Below are positions 9,111 to 21,558 of a stretch of DNA of 32,532 bases, one piece after another. How positions within the stretch are numbered: the stretch's first letter is position 1; each line of letters opens with the position of its first letter. This DNA comes from Elysia marginata (lineage: Eukaryota > Mollusca > Gastropoda > Plakobranchidae): positions 18,183 through 50,714 of the forward strand of contig BMAT01005607.1 of the NCBI GenBank assembly GCA_019649035.1, written 5' to 3'. A model generated the notes under the pieces. It did no database searches and was not told where the DNA came from. It saw only the letters and a list, made by a program, of their open reading frames with translations. The position numbers were made by a program, and so were the translations under genes.

Positions 9111-9882
9111 ATTTATGGATAGTTTTTAAAATAAGAGAACAGTGTGTCTGAGGAAACAGCGCAGATTAATACACTATCCTGGTCTTCCTACTGACACAGA
9201 CTTCCGTACTGACTCACCGTGAATGCCATTTCTTGGCCCCTTTTGATAACGATTGAGTATAGAAAGAAGAAAAAATTGTGTTCAAGAATGTTGAACGGTT
9301 GAACTTTGAGTTCGCTGTTAATAAGTTCCAATTATAAACGGCAATAAAGCGGTGCTGTCTTTTTAATGGCAGGCGGTATATAAATTAAAAGTTGCCCTTC
9401 AAAAAAACATATTTTTAAAAAGAAAGTAAAAGTTTTTTTACTATTAGCGCCGTTTCATCAAGCCTTGCAATTTTTATTAGGATAAGAATAATGTCAGAAA
9501 CAATTTTTGATTGCTCTCTTGTAAATTGCAAGAAAATTGATTACTTGAAACTCGCAGCAAAGGAGTTAACTCTAATCAATAGCTCGTTATCTTTTTATCT
9601 GCCACTCCCAGAACAGAACAGATCAACGTTTGCTGGTAAATTATTATTTCCCTTTCCACGGAACAGGAAAAAAGTGACATTTTTTACATAATGTGTGGGT
9701 TTTTTTCCACTTCCCTCTAAAGAAGAAATTGCGATGATAGATGTATGCCTTTCCTGTACTAATATAAGAATCAATTATTCCCCGTTAATATAGTTTCACT
9801 CCCGCCGCCACCCCCTCAAAAAGAATTCTATTTTGTTGTCATGTTCTCTACAATTTTTCATGTGTTTGACTCCAAAATGTAT

Positions 9883-10286
9883 GTGACGTGTCGTGTGTCG
9901 TGTTACTCGCACCCAAAAGCTGTGGACGCTGTGTCGTGAGTCGCGTTACATGCACCCTAAAGGTGTGGGTGACGTGTCGTGTGTCGCGTTACTCGCACCC
10001 TAAAGGTGTGGGTGACGTGTCGTGTGTCGCATTACTCGCACCCTAAAAGCTGTGGGCGCTGTGTCGTGTGTCGTGTTACTCGCACCCTAAAGCTTTGGGC
10101 GCTGTGATTTGTGTCGCGTTACTGGCACCCTAAAGCTGTGGGCGCTGTGTCGTGTGTCGCGTTACTCGCACCCTAGACAATCACACTGTGTGATGGTCTA
10201 GCTCGCACCCTACATCTGTGGGTGCAGTGGCGTGTGTCGCGCTACTCGCACCCTACAGCTGTGGGCGCTGTGTCGTGTGTCGCGTT
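9883..10286. repeat. 43-bp GC-richer minisatellite, about 9 copies
   Basis: The unit is roughly CGTGTGTCGCGTTACTCGCA then CCCTAAAGCTGTGGGCGCTGTGT. Subtypes differ in GGTGTGGGTGAC versus GCTGTGGGCGCT. It is much richer in GC and CpG than the flanks. One unit is interrupted by a 29-nt near-perfect palindrome at 10173-10201. Confidence 0.95.
10173..10201. repeat. 29-nt near-perfect palindrome inside the 43-bp array
   Basis: Two 14-base arms, CTAGACAATCACAC and GTGTGATGGTCTAG, are separated by one base and differ at one pair. It follows a CGCACC of the array and is itself followed by the array phrase CTCGCACCCTA, so it looks inserted into, or created within, a repeat unit. Confidence 0.85.
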
Positions 10287-12740
10287 TAGTATAATGTCAT
10301 AGGTTAATCAACTCAAATGATTGGCAAAATGCGAGAAAATTATCTACACCTGAATTTTGTCATAGATAGTGATAGACGTGGCGTCTTTCTTGGTGAATTT
10401 TTTGTGTGTGAGAAAATTAACTTGCAACATATTCGATTCATCTTGTATCCCCTTACATACATATACGAGTAATTGTGTGAGCAACATTGTTAATGTTGGC
10501 CTAGGCTTAAACCATCCACATTCAAACTGGGGGTCGGTGTTGTTCATGTCGTGTTCGAACCCCTCAGTGTATCACAGAATGGGCTTTTGAATCGTACCTG
10601 GGCTTTGTTTGGTGGCACTAAAAACTAGACTGCAAGGACCTCTGTTGAACCTACCTATTTATACTTCAATAGAATTCAATTTTACCATTAGAGCTCATCT
10701 GGACTGTAGTGTTATTACTTTCATGCAAAAATAGACTTTGCAAATAAGTTTAAGAAAATCAAAAGTTTCTTTCAGCATAAAGTTATAGATTCAGGAAAAT
10801 GAGAAACGTAAAGCTAGATACACTTCTAAGCATGATTTACAAAACACCTCACATTTCTATGCAAGTATGTCCACAGAGAAAGACTAAGTACACTACACTG
10901 CGCTAGTGCTCTTTGGCTGTCAATAGGGGAATAGAGGATGCCAGGTGTGTAAATTTTGTCGATTAAAAAACTTCATTTTTTTGAAGAACTATGATAAGTT
11001 TTTAAAAAATGGCTTTCATCATTAGATATTCCTCTACAGAAGCTAACAATAGATAAAATGGAATTGTGCATTATATTAATTTTTTGAACTACAGAAAGGG
11101 CATATATTGCTTTTGTACATAATACATCTGTATTAAAATATTAAAAATTTTACGAACTTAGACTTTTACTGCAGAATATTGAGATGATCAGATTTTTTTT
11201 TCTAATTCAACGGTAGGCTCTCGCCAAACCCATTAATTTGGACGACTACAAACTAACAACAGCAACAATAATCATCATGCTCGAAGATAATGCAAACGGG
11301 CATGTTTCTTTTTCTTATTTGCATCATTATCAAGAAACAAACAGTTTTGGATTGCCATGAATTTTCCCGCCCACCAAAGATTTTTCTGTCCTTTGCTCAA
11401 ATGCCGCTGTATTGAGCACAATAAATCTATTCTTGTCGTTCTCTTGTAAAGAAATTTTATGGCTCAAAAAATCTTTTGTCTTCCATGAAAATATGCATTA
11501 GTTTGCGGATTTGTTTTTAAATAAATGAAACCACAGGACTGATCAAAACACAGTACAGCGTCTTCTCGGAGTTGGCGGCAATCCATCCTCTCTACACGCT
11601 TTAATACAGCATGCTACAATCTTGCTTCAAAGCTAGCAATTTCGCTAAGAGATTGACAAAAAGATAAAATTACCGTCAGAATTTCTCGATTTATGTTCCT
11701 CTCTAAAAGACAGTAGGCGATAAGCTACAGTGGAAGAGTAAAATTTTTAAGATGAAGCTAAGGAAGGGGAAAAAAGGCTAAAACACGATCATTTATAAAG
11801 CAATTCTCTTATGGAAAGGGGAAAGGTGGAATAAAAGCTAATCCAGCCGAAATAAACAAAGAGCACGAGGAAGAAAAAGATGCCATTCTTCGGTAGTGTC
11901 TTATTACATAAGATAAAAAAGACGAAATATTTTCCAGCCGAAATAAAACGACATCTGGCAGTTGGACAAAGTGGTAGGCTGGAGCTAGGCCAGAGCTGAG
12001 CTGGGGAAGTTTTACTAAAGCGAAAAGTCCTGTTTTCTCTACTACCTCCACGGATGTAGCGAGCTTAATAGTTACGTGTTCAGGTTTAGCACGAGGCATT
12101 CCTAAAGCAGGAAGATCCTGAGAAGAAAACTAATAAAAATACCGTTTTCAAATAACTGCGGGCAAAAGTTATTTCAAGAAAAATAACATAAAAAACATAA
12201 ATCGTGAAAACATTTCATTCATTTCAAATTTGCAGCGACGAAATTAAATCAAATAGTTTACAAAAGCAATACAATGTTCTTGGCTGTTTTTTTTTTTCAA
12301 AACCAAATTCAGTCAAACGCACAAAAACTCGTATGAAAACTGCGGAGTTTATGCTCATTATTGTTTATACAATCTCTGTCTTAGGAAGTCTGTTATATCT
12401 ACAGTATTTTGCTCTCATTATGTGTATTATAATCGAGTGAGAAACATGGACAACCAAGGACACCGATGGAATGAGAGATAAGAAAATAAAGACTCAGAAG
12501 TGAGGATCTGAAAGAAGATATTTACCGACTGCTATTATGATTTTAGGTAGCGAGATTTTGCTGTTTTTGTCATGCTGTTTTTTCTCGGGGGTAGAACAAA
12601 TTTATTTTGTCCTCTATTATGTCAAGAGAGTTCCGTGAAATTTTTTTGGCGGTTCTTTAGACACAAAGATATAAAGAACATGCTTTCAAAGTTTGTCATT
12701 TTGGTTTCTTGCTAATAACATCCAAGTTCACTGTGTAATA
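10287..12740. other. Non-coding intron-like stretch
   Basis: AT-rich sequence without a supported gene. The open frames (for example minus strand 11809-12099) have no recognised domain and no good splice context. A TTCGAACCC motif near 10555 recalls a tRNA B box, but no A box is seen. Confidence 0.5.
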
Positions 12741-12743
12741 ATA

Positions 12744-12946
12744 GAGACCTTTAGCACTCGCACCGTGTCTCACTACGCGTACGTGAAANNNNNNNNNNNN
12801 NNNNNNNNNNNNNNNNNNNNNNNNNNNNNNNNNNNNNNNNNNNNNNNNNNNNNNNNNACTGGTTTCATTATTTTTATAGTTTCTCAATCTGCTTTTCCGA
12901 TTTTCGCGTACGCGTATTGAGACACGGTGAGTGTGCTAAAGGTCTC
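12744..12946. mobile_element. Inverted-repeat element (MITE-like) spanning the assembly gap
   Basis: The left arm 12744-12788 begins GAGACCTTTAGCAC and continues CACCGTGTCTCA and TACGCGTACG. The right arm 12902-12946 is its reverse complement with 4 mismatches over 45 bases. Between them lie 69 N and about 44 known bases. Terminal inverted repeats around a short non-coding core suggest a non-autonomous DNA transposon or fold-back element. The flanking bases do not show a clear target-site duplication, and no transposase is seen. The hairpin may itself be why the assembly has a gap. Confidence 0.7.
12789..12857. other. Assembly gap (69 N)
   Basis: A run of N lies inside the inverted-repeat element. 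Open frames translated through it are meaningless. Confidence 1.
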
Positions 12947-13069
12947 AAATACAAGAAAAGAGTCGGGACCGTCACTCAGTTCTAACGTGATGCGCAAATG
13001 TCAGCCGCAGACATAATAACAGAAATTTTTAGTGCTTAAAAATACAATTACGTATATTTTTGTTTACAG

Positions 13070-13116
13070 CTTAGCTGTGGCAGTTTTTCATCACCGCTTG
13101 TCGTCTATTTCGAGAG
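13070..13116 (+). other. Exon-like interval with strong splice sites (47 nt), unassigned
   Basis: The acceptor CGTATATTTTTGTTTACAG and donor GAGAG|GTAAGT are both near consensus and bound 47 nt on the plus strand. Two frames are open (one reads LSCGSFSSPLVVYFE), and no domain is recognisable. It could be an exon of an antisense non-coding RNA or chance. Confidence 0.2.
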
Positions 13117-13797
13117 GTAAGTAAACCACCTTCCTGCTCTGTTCGCTAAGTACCGGCTTGTGGAATTGAGCGACAGCGTTTGGTAGAGGGAAAGAGCTAT
13201 GATTAGAACTCTGCTTCGCCCGGCAGTCACGTGGTAGTGCCTACAAAATAGATAGGAATCCCCAATTTCATGTTTTAATGGACAGAAGATGCATAAGTAT
13301 TATCTAAAGCGTTTTCAAAACAGTTTCTGCTTCTTCCACGTGTGCAGCAAGTAGACATTTTTTCGGGGAGGGTGGTAGGAGAGACAAACCCAACGGGTTA
13401 GGAAATTCTAGAACTAAAAATTGAAATTTTCAACAGTATCATAAACTTCATCATTTGTCAATTCGTCTAGACTATTCCATACAGAAATATAAGGTTATTT
13501 GGTAGAGAAATAATGTCTAACGCTTATTTCCACAGTTTTATGAACGATTTTTCAAAATCTAAACATAGCAGAGCCATGACCAAGGTGTTTTTTTTTAATT
13601 TTATTTTTTTTTACTTTAGAGGACACACTATAACAATGTTCTCCACATCATAAATAATTCTCAAATTATCGTTATACTTTTAAAGTTGACACGTTTTGTC
13701 TTGCTCAACAGTCCGTATATAGCCTGTATTTTGACATGCGTTTGGAGAAATAACTCATCCCCCCGCACCAAATCATCGTCATCTCCGGTTGCATCGC

Positions 13798-14162
13798 CAC
13801 AGCACAGATAAATTCATCAAAGTGCAAAGTGGACACTGTATAGTCACAGTACAGATAAATTCATCAGAGTACAAAGTGGATACTGTATAGTCACAGCACA
13901 GATAAAGTCATCAAAGTACAAAGTGGACACTGTGTAGGCACAGCACAGATAAAGTCATCAGAGTACAAAGTGGACACTATTGTCACAGCACAGATAAATT
14001 CATCAAAGTACAAAGTGGACACTGTATAGTCACAGCACAGAAAAAGTCATCAGATTACAAAATGAACTGCGCAGTCGCAGCACAGATATTTTCATTAGAG
14101 AACAATTTGACCACTACATCGTTACATCACAGATATTGTCATCAGGATACAAAGTGAACACT
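13798..14162. repeat. 47-bp minisatellite, about 8 copies, decaying rightwards
   Basis: The unit is about CACAGCACAGATAAATTCAT then CAAAGTACAAAGTGGACACTGTATAGT. Copies start at 13798, 13845, 13892, 13939, 13984, 14031, 14076 and 14123. The first copies are nearly identical; the sixth and later ones are increasingly divergent and two units are 45 bp. Confidence 0.95.
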
Positions 14163-16640
14163 AGTGGAAAAACTGCACGATGGCTGGACACACTCAGTCC
14201 ACTTTGAGTAGCAGTAAGTACGAGTGTTAACAACATTTCTTGTTAAACAATAAGGTACACGGAAGGATGGATGTGAATACAGAGATTGGTTGAAGATAAA
14301 TTTCTATGCATAGTTCAATTTTTGCAGGTTGCATCCATGTTTTTAAGAATTTCCTAACATTTGCTTTCCATTAAGAGCGGAAAATCAACCGATGATTTCT
14401 CTGGATTAGGATGAAACCATTTAAAAAGTTATGATGAATGTGCTTGGTAGGGTTGTGGTTGTTGGCGCGTCTAAGAAACGCGATGAAGAGAGTTTTGTCA
14501 CGTAAAATATACCAGCTTTCAAATGTTACATTATACTATTATAAGTAACATTTGCTCTCATACGAGTCATTTATAAAGAAAAAAATATTTTGTTTACAAG
14601 CCGAATTAACGTATAGTAAGCACTCTACTAGAGATGGGTACACGCGAGAAAGGAAGGACTGCGCGCTCCAGATTCTCGAGTCGAGTCTGTAACACATGCC
14701 TCTAACAATCAGCGATGCGTTCACAACTCTTCCAGCCACCTGATGTCACCTCATGCAGTTTCCAGAAACCGGATGTCAAACCATCATGCCTTTTCCTGCC
14801 ACCGTCCAGCTTTCTAATTGGTTGCGAGTGGGAAAGCCCGCTGTTTGGATTGATCCCCTGAAGGTCTCTAATTTAACCTCGCCAAGCTAATTTGCGACCA
14901 GCTCGTACTTTTTCTAATCTTCACAATTTGGCAATTTTGGTCGATAATGAATTTCATTTACTTTATTAGAGTTTATGGCTGAGGTTTTGTTTAGTCTTAT
15001 TGGAAAAGGTTTATTACAAACAAGTTGGCTCCACGAACAATCTTATACGGATAAATGTGATAGAGAGCAGATATGCCACTTATTTCTCTTTTAAACAAAA
15101 AAGATAACAAAGGAATCAGGACGACATATAAACATATTGCTATTTTTAAAGTATTTTACATCAAATTTTCGAGTATCACAACCCGTCCCAGGGATTTTCC
15201 CACATTTTAGGGTGATTCCTTTTTCATTTTATGATCGTGGTATTCTTTTCAACGTTTTCATTCAAGTTGAATCTCCATGTATAAAGACACTGTATTATTT
15301 TCATTCTGTATGAAGATATTAAACTAGTTGACGATTTTTTTTAATTTGCTGTGACCCAAATTTTTTATCATTATATCTAATGCCAATCTAATGCCATTCA
15401 TCTACATAATACCACTAGTTTCTTTTTCACCATTCTGTCTCTTTGCCTTTCTCTTGTTTTAAATGAACATACTTTTTGTGTTTTCTCTGTGCCCTTGATC
15501 CATGTCAGGATTCTAGTTCTTAAATTTTTTTTCATATCGAGAAGAATTTTTTTTTATCAAAATTCAAGTCAAGTACCAACGTTTCCATTTATACCACAGA
15601 CACCGAAATCTCCAATAATTGTTTCCCTAACTTGAATTCTTAAGTTTTAACGCTTCACCATTCCAGCAATTAAGTATGAAAATTATTTGTGATTATTTAC
15701 ATTGGATTTTTATCTTTGTTTGGTGTTGTTTCGTCATTTATTTTGTGTCATAAATCATTAGAAATGAAAAAAGTAGCAATTTATAGGCCTCTGTCAATCT
15801 CCACCCCCTAAAAACCGAAGAGTTGAGGGTAACCTGACTTCTACACTGTGAGATATGTAAAGATTTCCAGAATCTATGGCCTACCTTCATATGTTTTATC
15901 ATCTCCTTACAGTGTTTTCCGCTATAAAATACCGAATCATACGCGGGAGAGCGACCCAAGTCCAATAAATGTTTTAGTACAGGCACCAGCAGCCGCTTTA
16001 ATCATCACCCGACCCATACTAACATTCATACTATAGCCACATTTCCTTTTTTTCTGTTGTTTGTATCTGTCAGATTTCTGCGTCTCTTCCTCTCTGTGCG
16101 CTTTGCAAGATTGGCTTTCCACTGATTGAATAATCTCGGGCCTCCATAAATCTTTGTCCAGCCGAGTCCCTTCCTCGCATTCCGTGCACGGCCACGCATT
16201 TCAGATCAATGAAATTATCTACTTTTTTCTCGCAGATTGACCGTAAAAAAAGTCCAATTACTTCACCAAGTAGGCCAACCGCGAGGGACTCGCAATCTAG
16301 ATCTAGCAAAAAATTGGAACAGTACGTATCAGTGTATAAATCTTAAGAAAAAGAGAAATATTGTTTGGCCGCGTTAGGATTTCTTTTCCATCAGATTATA
16401 TCCGTGCGTAGCCGAGATACGAGAATCTAGTAGAGGTGTTTGGGGGATCACGTTAGTGGACATTAGTCTTCAGGAGCATAGAGGGCACCAGGCCACAGTG
16501 TATGTGGCTGTCACTATCTCTGGTTCTCTTTTTTTCTTTTTGCGTTATCTTCTTTTCTCGTTCCAGAGGCATCTGCTTATATACCTTCCTTTCCCATTTT
16601 CTTTACTATAACTCGCACTTTCTCAAAAATCAATCGTCTT
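14163..16640. other. Non-coding stretch with GC-richer islands
   Basis: There is no supported gene. Two islands are richer in GC than the flanks: about 14640-14900 (contains an ATTGG inverted CCAAT box and TAATTT motifs) and about 15940-16280. Minus-strand open frames in the second island have no recognised domain. These may be regulatory or old repeat sequence. Confidence 0.4.
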
Positions 16641-16694
16641 TCTATCTATCTTACCTATCTATCTATCTATCGATTTATCTATCCATCTATCTTT

Positions 16695-16734
<40 letters not shown>
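16641..16734. repeat. Compound (ATCT)n and (AT)n microsatellite
   Basis: An interrupted ATCT/ATCC tract to about 16691 is followed by a TTTTATTTT bridge and then about 17 AT units. The plus-strand frame through it is an artefact. Confidence 0.95.
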
Positions 16735-16736
<2 letters not shown>

Positions 16737-17040
16737 GCCTAACCCATCAAGCTCAACAGGTCTGTCATCCTATACATAACAAAATGGAGCGGGAGAGCTC
16801 TAATGATCTATCTCATTCAGGTTATTACTTCAGTTAGGACAAGTTAGAAGTCAACAAAAGTTTGGCTGTACAGGTCGGCCCAAAACAAAACTCGATGTAA
16901 AGCATAGACATTATTACAAATACAACCTCGGCTTAGATCTTTGCCCTCTAATATGGTTACTGTGTCAACAGAACCAAAGCACTGATCTAAACCCCTCGAG
17001 TAAATTACTTTAAGAGCCCCCTCGGACAAACAGCACTCAC

Positions 17041-17085
17041 TCGCATTAGCGAGAAAGCCCAGGCAAAAAGTCCCATTGGCTGTGA
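17041..17085 (-). other. Exon-like 45-nt interval, unassigned
   Basis: The acceptor CCTTTGTCTATTTCAG and donor GCGA|GTGAGT bound 45 nt. One frame contains an ATG and reads MGLFAWAFSLMR, mildly hydrophobic as in a signal peptide start, but it would leave phase 0 whereas the first known Ig exon needs phase 1. Not assigned to the gene. Confidence 0.15.
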
Positions 17086-18972
17086 CTGAAATAGACAAAG
17101 GCAGTCAGTGATAGAGAGATAGGCAGATAAAAACACAGTCAAATAGAGAAAAGACAAGACGAAAAGGAACAGTGTCAATGAATAATTATATGAATACGCT
17201 AGCAATGTACAGGACAGCCGAAAGGAGGGTGGGGTGTCCATAAACCGCAATGAACATTTTATGATTTCTTTAACTGCGTTTTACCATTTCTTTAAGTTTT
17301 ATTATCGGAAAAGACTCATTGTGTTAATGTGTTCTTGTACTTGTAAATGTTATGAGGAGGCCATTTGAAAATTTGGCTTACACTTCTGCGAAGTACAATC
17401 AAAGAGAAGTATCTGCAGTAAAAACCACATGGGAGATACTGCACTTTGTCCTCGGTAGAGTTAAAACTCGAAGTTCACAGAATCAAGGCGTGGAGCCGAA
17501 GAAAGAAGCATAGCATAACAGAAAGGTAAAGAAAAAGATTTTGAACAGCTCATGATTAATGGATATGAACGAGAAATAAAAAAAAGCAGAGAATGAAAAC
17601 AAAAAATGATTAATTTGTTTCGTACACCCCAGTGAAGGTTGGTTTGTAGTTGAATAGTGTTCGGCTATTAGTCATGGTGTGTCAGTATCACAAAATAATT
17701 AGAACTCCGGTAATATTGAAAGTGAGAAACATGATATATTTAATGGGTAATCAGAAAAAAATGTCTTGGAAGAAAAAAAAACTTATTACGTATTAGACCA
17801 TATAAACATGTACAACAATAAAAACCATTGAAGCGTTGTCAGAAAATAAAGCGTTCAAGTAAGGTATTGGTAAGTGATCTCTTTGAATCCTGTGTACGTG
17901 GTCATATGAAATCTTTGAACACCTTTCTTTGAACTGTTAAGAATAACTCGACAGATCAACTCAAACAATTGACATGCTTTTTTGTCGCTTTTTGCTGCTT
18001 TTGCTACCAAAAATATCAAGAAAATGTTGATTGGGCTAATTCAAGGTCGTGATAAACAGAGCTTAGGCCCTAAGGCTGAAATGGAAGAAAACATGTCACG
18101 AGGATCCTAATACGAAAAAAGCACATCGATCAGAGCTTAAAAAGAAAGAAAAATTGCGCCAAACTCTAGTTCGTTATCTAGACTCTAGATCAAGATAGAT
18201 TAAAACCTTGACAAATAAGGTAGATTTAAGTAAGGTTTTAGAAACTTAACCTAGATACCAGATTTAGTTCAAAACTAGATTCTGCTTAATGCAAAATGTA
18301 ACAAACGAAGTTGGGAAGCGGACAACATTACAATTGAACACATTTACTTATGTGTAAAATTTAGCCTAAATAATCACGCCAATACTGAAGATAAAAGTGA
18401 CAATTTGTGAAAATTAACGATTGAAAAGTTTGCGGTATCAAATTAGCAGTGGATCACATTAAAATGGGTCGAGAGTTTGAATTATACTAAGGGCAAGTAT
18501 TTTCAGCTATTTTCCTCTACAGTAATACGGTTTACTGAGGAATTTTTTAAATCTCTTACTTCATCTGAGTCAATCCTGGTTCGTGTAAATATTTGATCGT
18601 ATAATTTACTAGGGCCTTCTTCGTTTACTTTCAATAAGAGAGAGCAAGTGTGGGTTATGAAGAGCATAAAAGACTTAAGAGAAGAAGATAGCGACTCGAA
18701 CCAAACTTCTGACATCAAATACCAAAATCAACTGTGTCGAATATCGCAATATTGTTACTTTCAAACGTTTTAACAACCGGTTTTGCTCACCACCTAAGCA
18801 TTCAAATTTGACTAAAATTGTCATTGTATATTGAAGACTTTAGACACGAAGTAAGTTGACTAAACCTCCAGTCCACAACAACGTTTTAATGTAGGTTCTG
18901 ATACTCATCTAAAAAGATTTTTCCCAAAACTATTTGTAAAGGATTAGGTACGTAAAGAACTGACACAGCCCG

Positions 18973-18980
18973 TGACGTCA
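18973..18980. promoter_or_regulatory. Perfect CRE octamer TGACGTCA
   Basis: An eight-base palindrome matching the CREB/ATF consensus at the left edge of a GC-richer patch. One such site is expected by chance about every 65 kb of random sequence, so it is only suggestive. Confidence 0.2.
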
Positions 18981-21558
18981 TGTTTATAGTCAGCAAGTCA
19001 GGTCTTCTCATGTGAACTTAAGGAAAACAGAGAGATGACAAATTGCTGGTTGCCGGTAATTTTCTGGCATCAGCTGGCCTAGCAACAGTGATGACAACCT
19101 GTTGTCCCTCTAGCTGCAGAGGACAAGACAATCGGTACCCTAATGTTTAGGTCACACTTGGTCTGTAATAAAGCAACCTAGGCCAAGAGTACTTTAGAAA
19201 CTCAAACCCCAGCCGGTCCCCCGCCACAACTGATAAAAGGGCCATCGGTAATAAAGGCTAAATCGATAGTACCCAATTGAATCAGGACGGGACCTCGAAC
19301 TTCGCCTCCGGCTCTTGTCTACTGAGGTTTACGTCAGGCAGGCGGCTGGTCAATATCGATGTTCTTCACAACTACAGTGAACGGCCCGGCTATTCGACTA
19401 AACTTTCAGTGTACCAGCAGCCTCTATAGATTTGGGAATATCATTTTCCTCCCTAATGTAATCTCAGATGTTTTTGTTCTAAATTCACCGTCGTTGCAGT
19501 TTAAAAATGGTAAAGTTTTTGCATTCAAATAGCTGAGAAAATGGATAGCTTTCAAAAGATTTACACGCTTAGAATAGTGAAAAAGAACAGAAGCTTTCAA
19601 TTCCCGACTATAACAGAATTCAATACAAAATAAATGCTACTGTGCCCATTTTTTACACTACATACTTCAAATGATCAGCATACCAAACTCTTTGAAGACG
19701 TGATTATAATAAAAAGTTTAAATGTTAATCGATACTTTTGGTGTAGACAATTATTATAATTGGGCACTATTTTTGTTTTGAGCCGATTTAATTCATATAA
19801 TCTAGATCTCTATTAACAATTCCATTGTTTATAACTACTGTTATTATATCGCTACTGCTATAAAGAAAAAACCTTCAACGGCTTTTTTCCTTTCTATTCC
19901 ACTTCCAGCTTTTTATACAAACTTCATCTGTCCATGCAGCCAGTTCATTTCCACCAAACCTAATACTATAGTACATTAGATCTAGGTCTGTATGTATAGA
20001 ATACAGATTGTATGATTGTACTTTAAGCAATTGCGTAAGAGCGTTCCGAGTTTTCTCCTTACCCAAAACAAGAAAAACACACGCGCACTTAACACAACTT
20101 TTTATACCTTGGTATACAAAAAATATTGGTAGGTAGTGTCAAGAACATCTGGGAGTTTCAATCAAATTGAATGTTTTCTTTTTCTAACATAATTGTGTAA
20201 ATAAGTAAAAGAATGTGTCCGATTTTCCCGAAGACAGGGAAGAAAAAATCCTCCCATGGAAACGATTTTCTCATGAAGATATGAAGAGGTCGCACCCCTA
20301 GGCTACAAGCGATGCCTGGTAAATGGAAAGGGCATCAGAAAGGTCAAGGTCTATTAGCTCTAGATTATTCAATAAGTTGAGACTCGCAAGGAAGGAGAGA
20401 AAGAGAAAGAACAAAAAATACGGGGAAGACAAAGAAAAAAAGTTTTAAGCTTTGGGGATTACCATGGAGATGAAAATTTAAAAATAAGAAAGCCATGACG
20501 CGAAAAATAATGAGACACCACCGGTAGTCAGAAAATGGGGGAGAGAGAGAACGATGAAGAAAGAAATACAGATAAAGAGAGGAAGATAAAAATATTGCTC
20601 CGGGACGTTAAAATAAACTAAATACGTTTGGATAAGTTACCTAGAGAGAATTCGAACTTTGGCTCCTAAGAAATTGACTGATAAAGATGCAAATTCAAAT
20701 GCAAAAAAAGCTGCGTGGAATCACCATTCGGGCTCATGAGATTATTATTTGAAAGAGTTGGATGCGTCAATTGTTTCATAAAGTTAGTGGGTGTGCCGGT
20801 GTGTGTACAAATGCCATGAGTATTGGAAAAAGTAAGGAGGTTAGATGTGATGAAACGGCCGCTATTTGCAAAGGGCTGATGGTTTGTCAATAACGAGAGA
20901 TTGAAAGCTGTTCTATGACTACAAAATATTTCAAAAGTTAAGGACAGGTAATCACAGATACAAGACACTTGATATGCGTGAATCAATATTATGTGTAGAT
21001 ACTAACATTTTCAGAAAACCATAAATACATGTCCCACTATTACCCTTCTAAAATTGAGATATGAATTACAACGAAACGTATGAGCGCTTTTTTGTTTCGG
21101 TTGTTGTTGTTGATGTTGCTGTAATTATTGTTTTTAGAGGGGTTCTTTTTAGTTATAGTTTGGTATTTGAGTGATTGCCTTGCAAAGAGATTACACAACT
21201 TGTACTGTATTGCTAATGTTATTCTGAAATATCTATTTCGTTTCTAGTGTTACCTTTCAGGTGGTATTTTAAATGCTTTAAACTCCTGTGGCGATGATAT
21301 GTTTAATGAAAGAGTTTCACCTGGTTTTATGGACATTGTATTAGAATTGTATTTTGTTAAATTCAGAACTTTCAAATGAAACAAAAACTTTTGTAAAGAA
21401 AACAGTGAAAACTGTAAAGATTAATATTGCTAAGAACGAGTGACAACATAAATCAAAAGTGCGAAACTAAATAGGAACGGATGAATAAAAAGGATTTGAA
21501 AGAGGAGAAGAGAAAGAAGAAAAACATCAAAGTAATGGCCTATGACAAGAATGCTAAA

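Noticed and set aside
10550-10565. Possible tRNA B box (GGGGTTCGAAC on the minus strand)
   Set aside because: There is no A box at the right distance and no cloverleaf.
12500-12600. Minus-strand donor GTCG|GTAAAT after SLPKIIIAV
   Set aside because: It resembles an Ig G-strand end, but there is no pyrimidine-tract acceptor, and no Ig Cys or D-x-G-x-Y-x-C motif lies upstream.
12693-12920. Open frames across the N gap
   Set aside because: The residues are unknown and the sequence is inverted repeat.
15738-16309. Three overlapping minus-strand frames
   Set aside because: They show no recognisable domain. A GTAAGG donor near 15910 exists but no phase-consistent link to the Ig gene.
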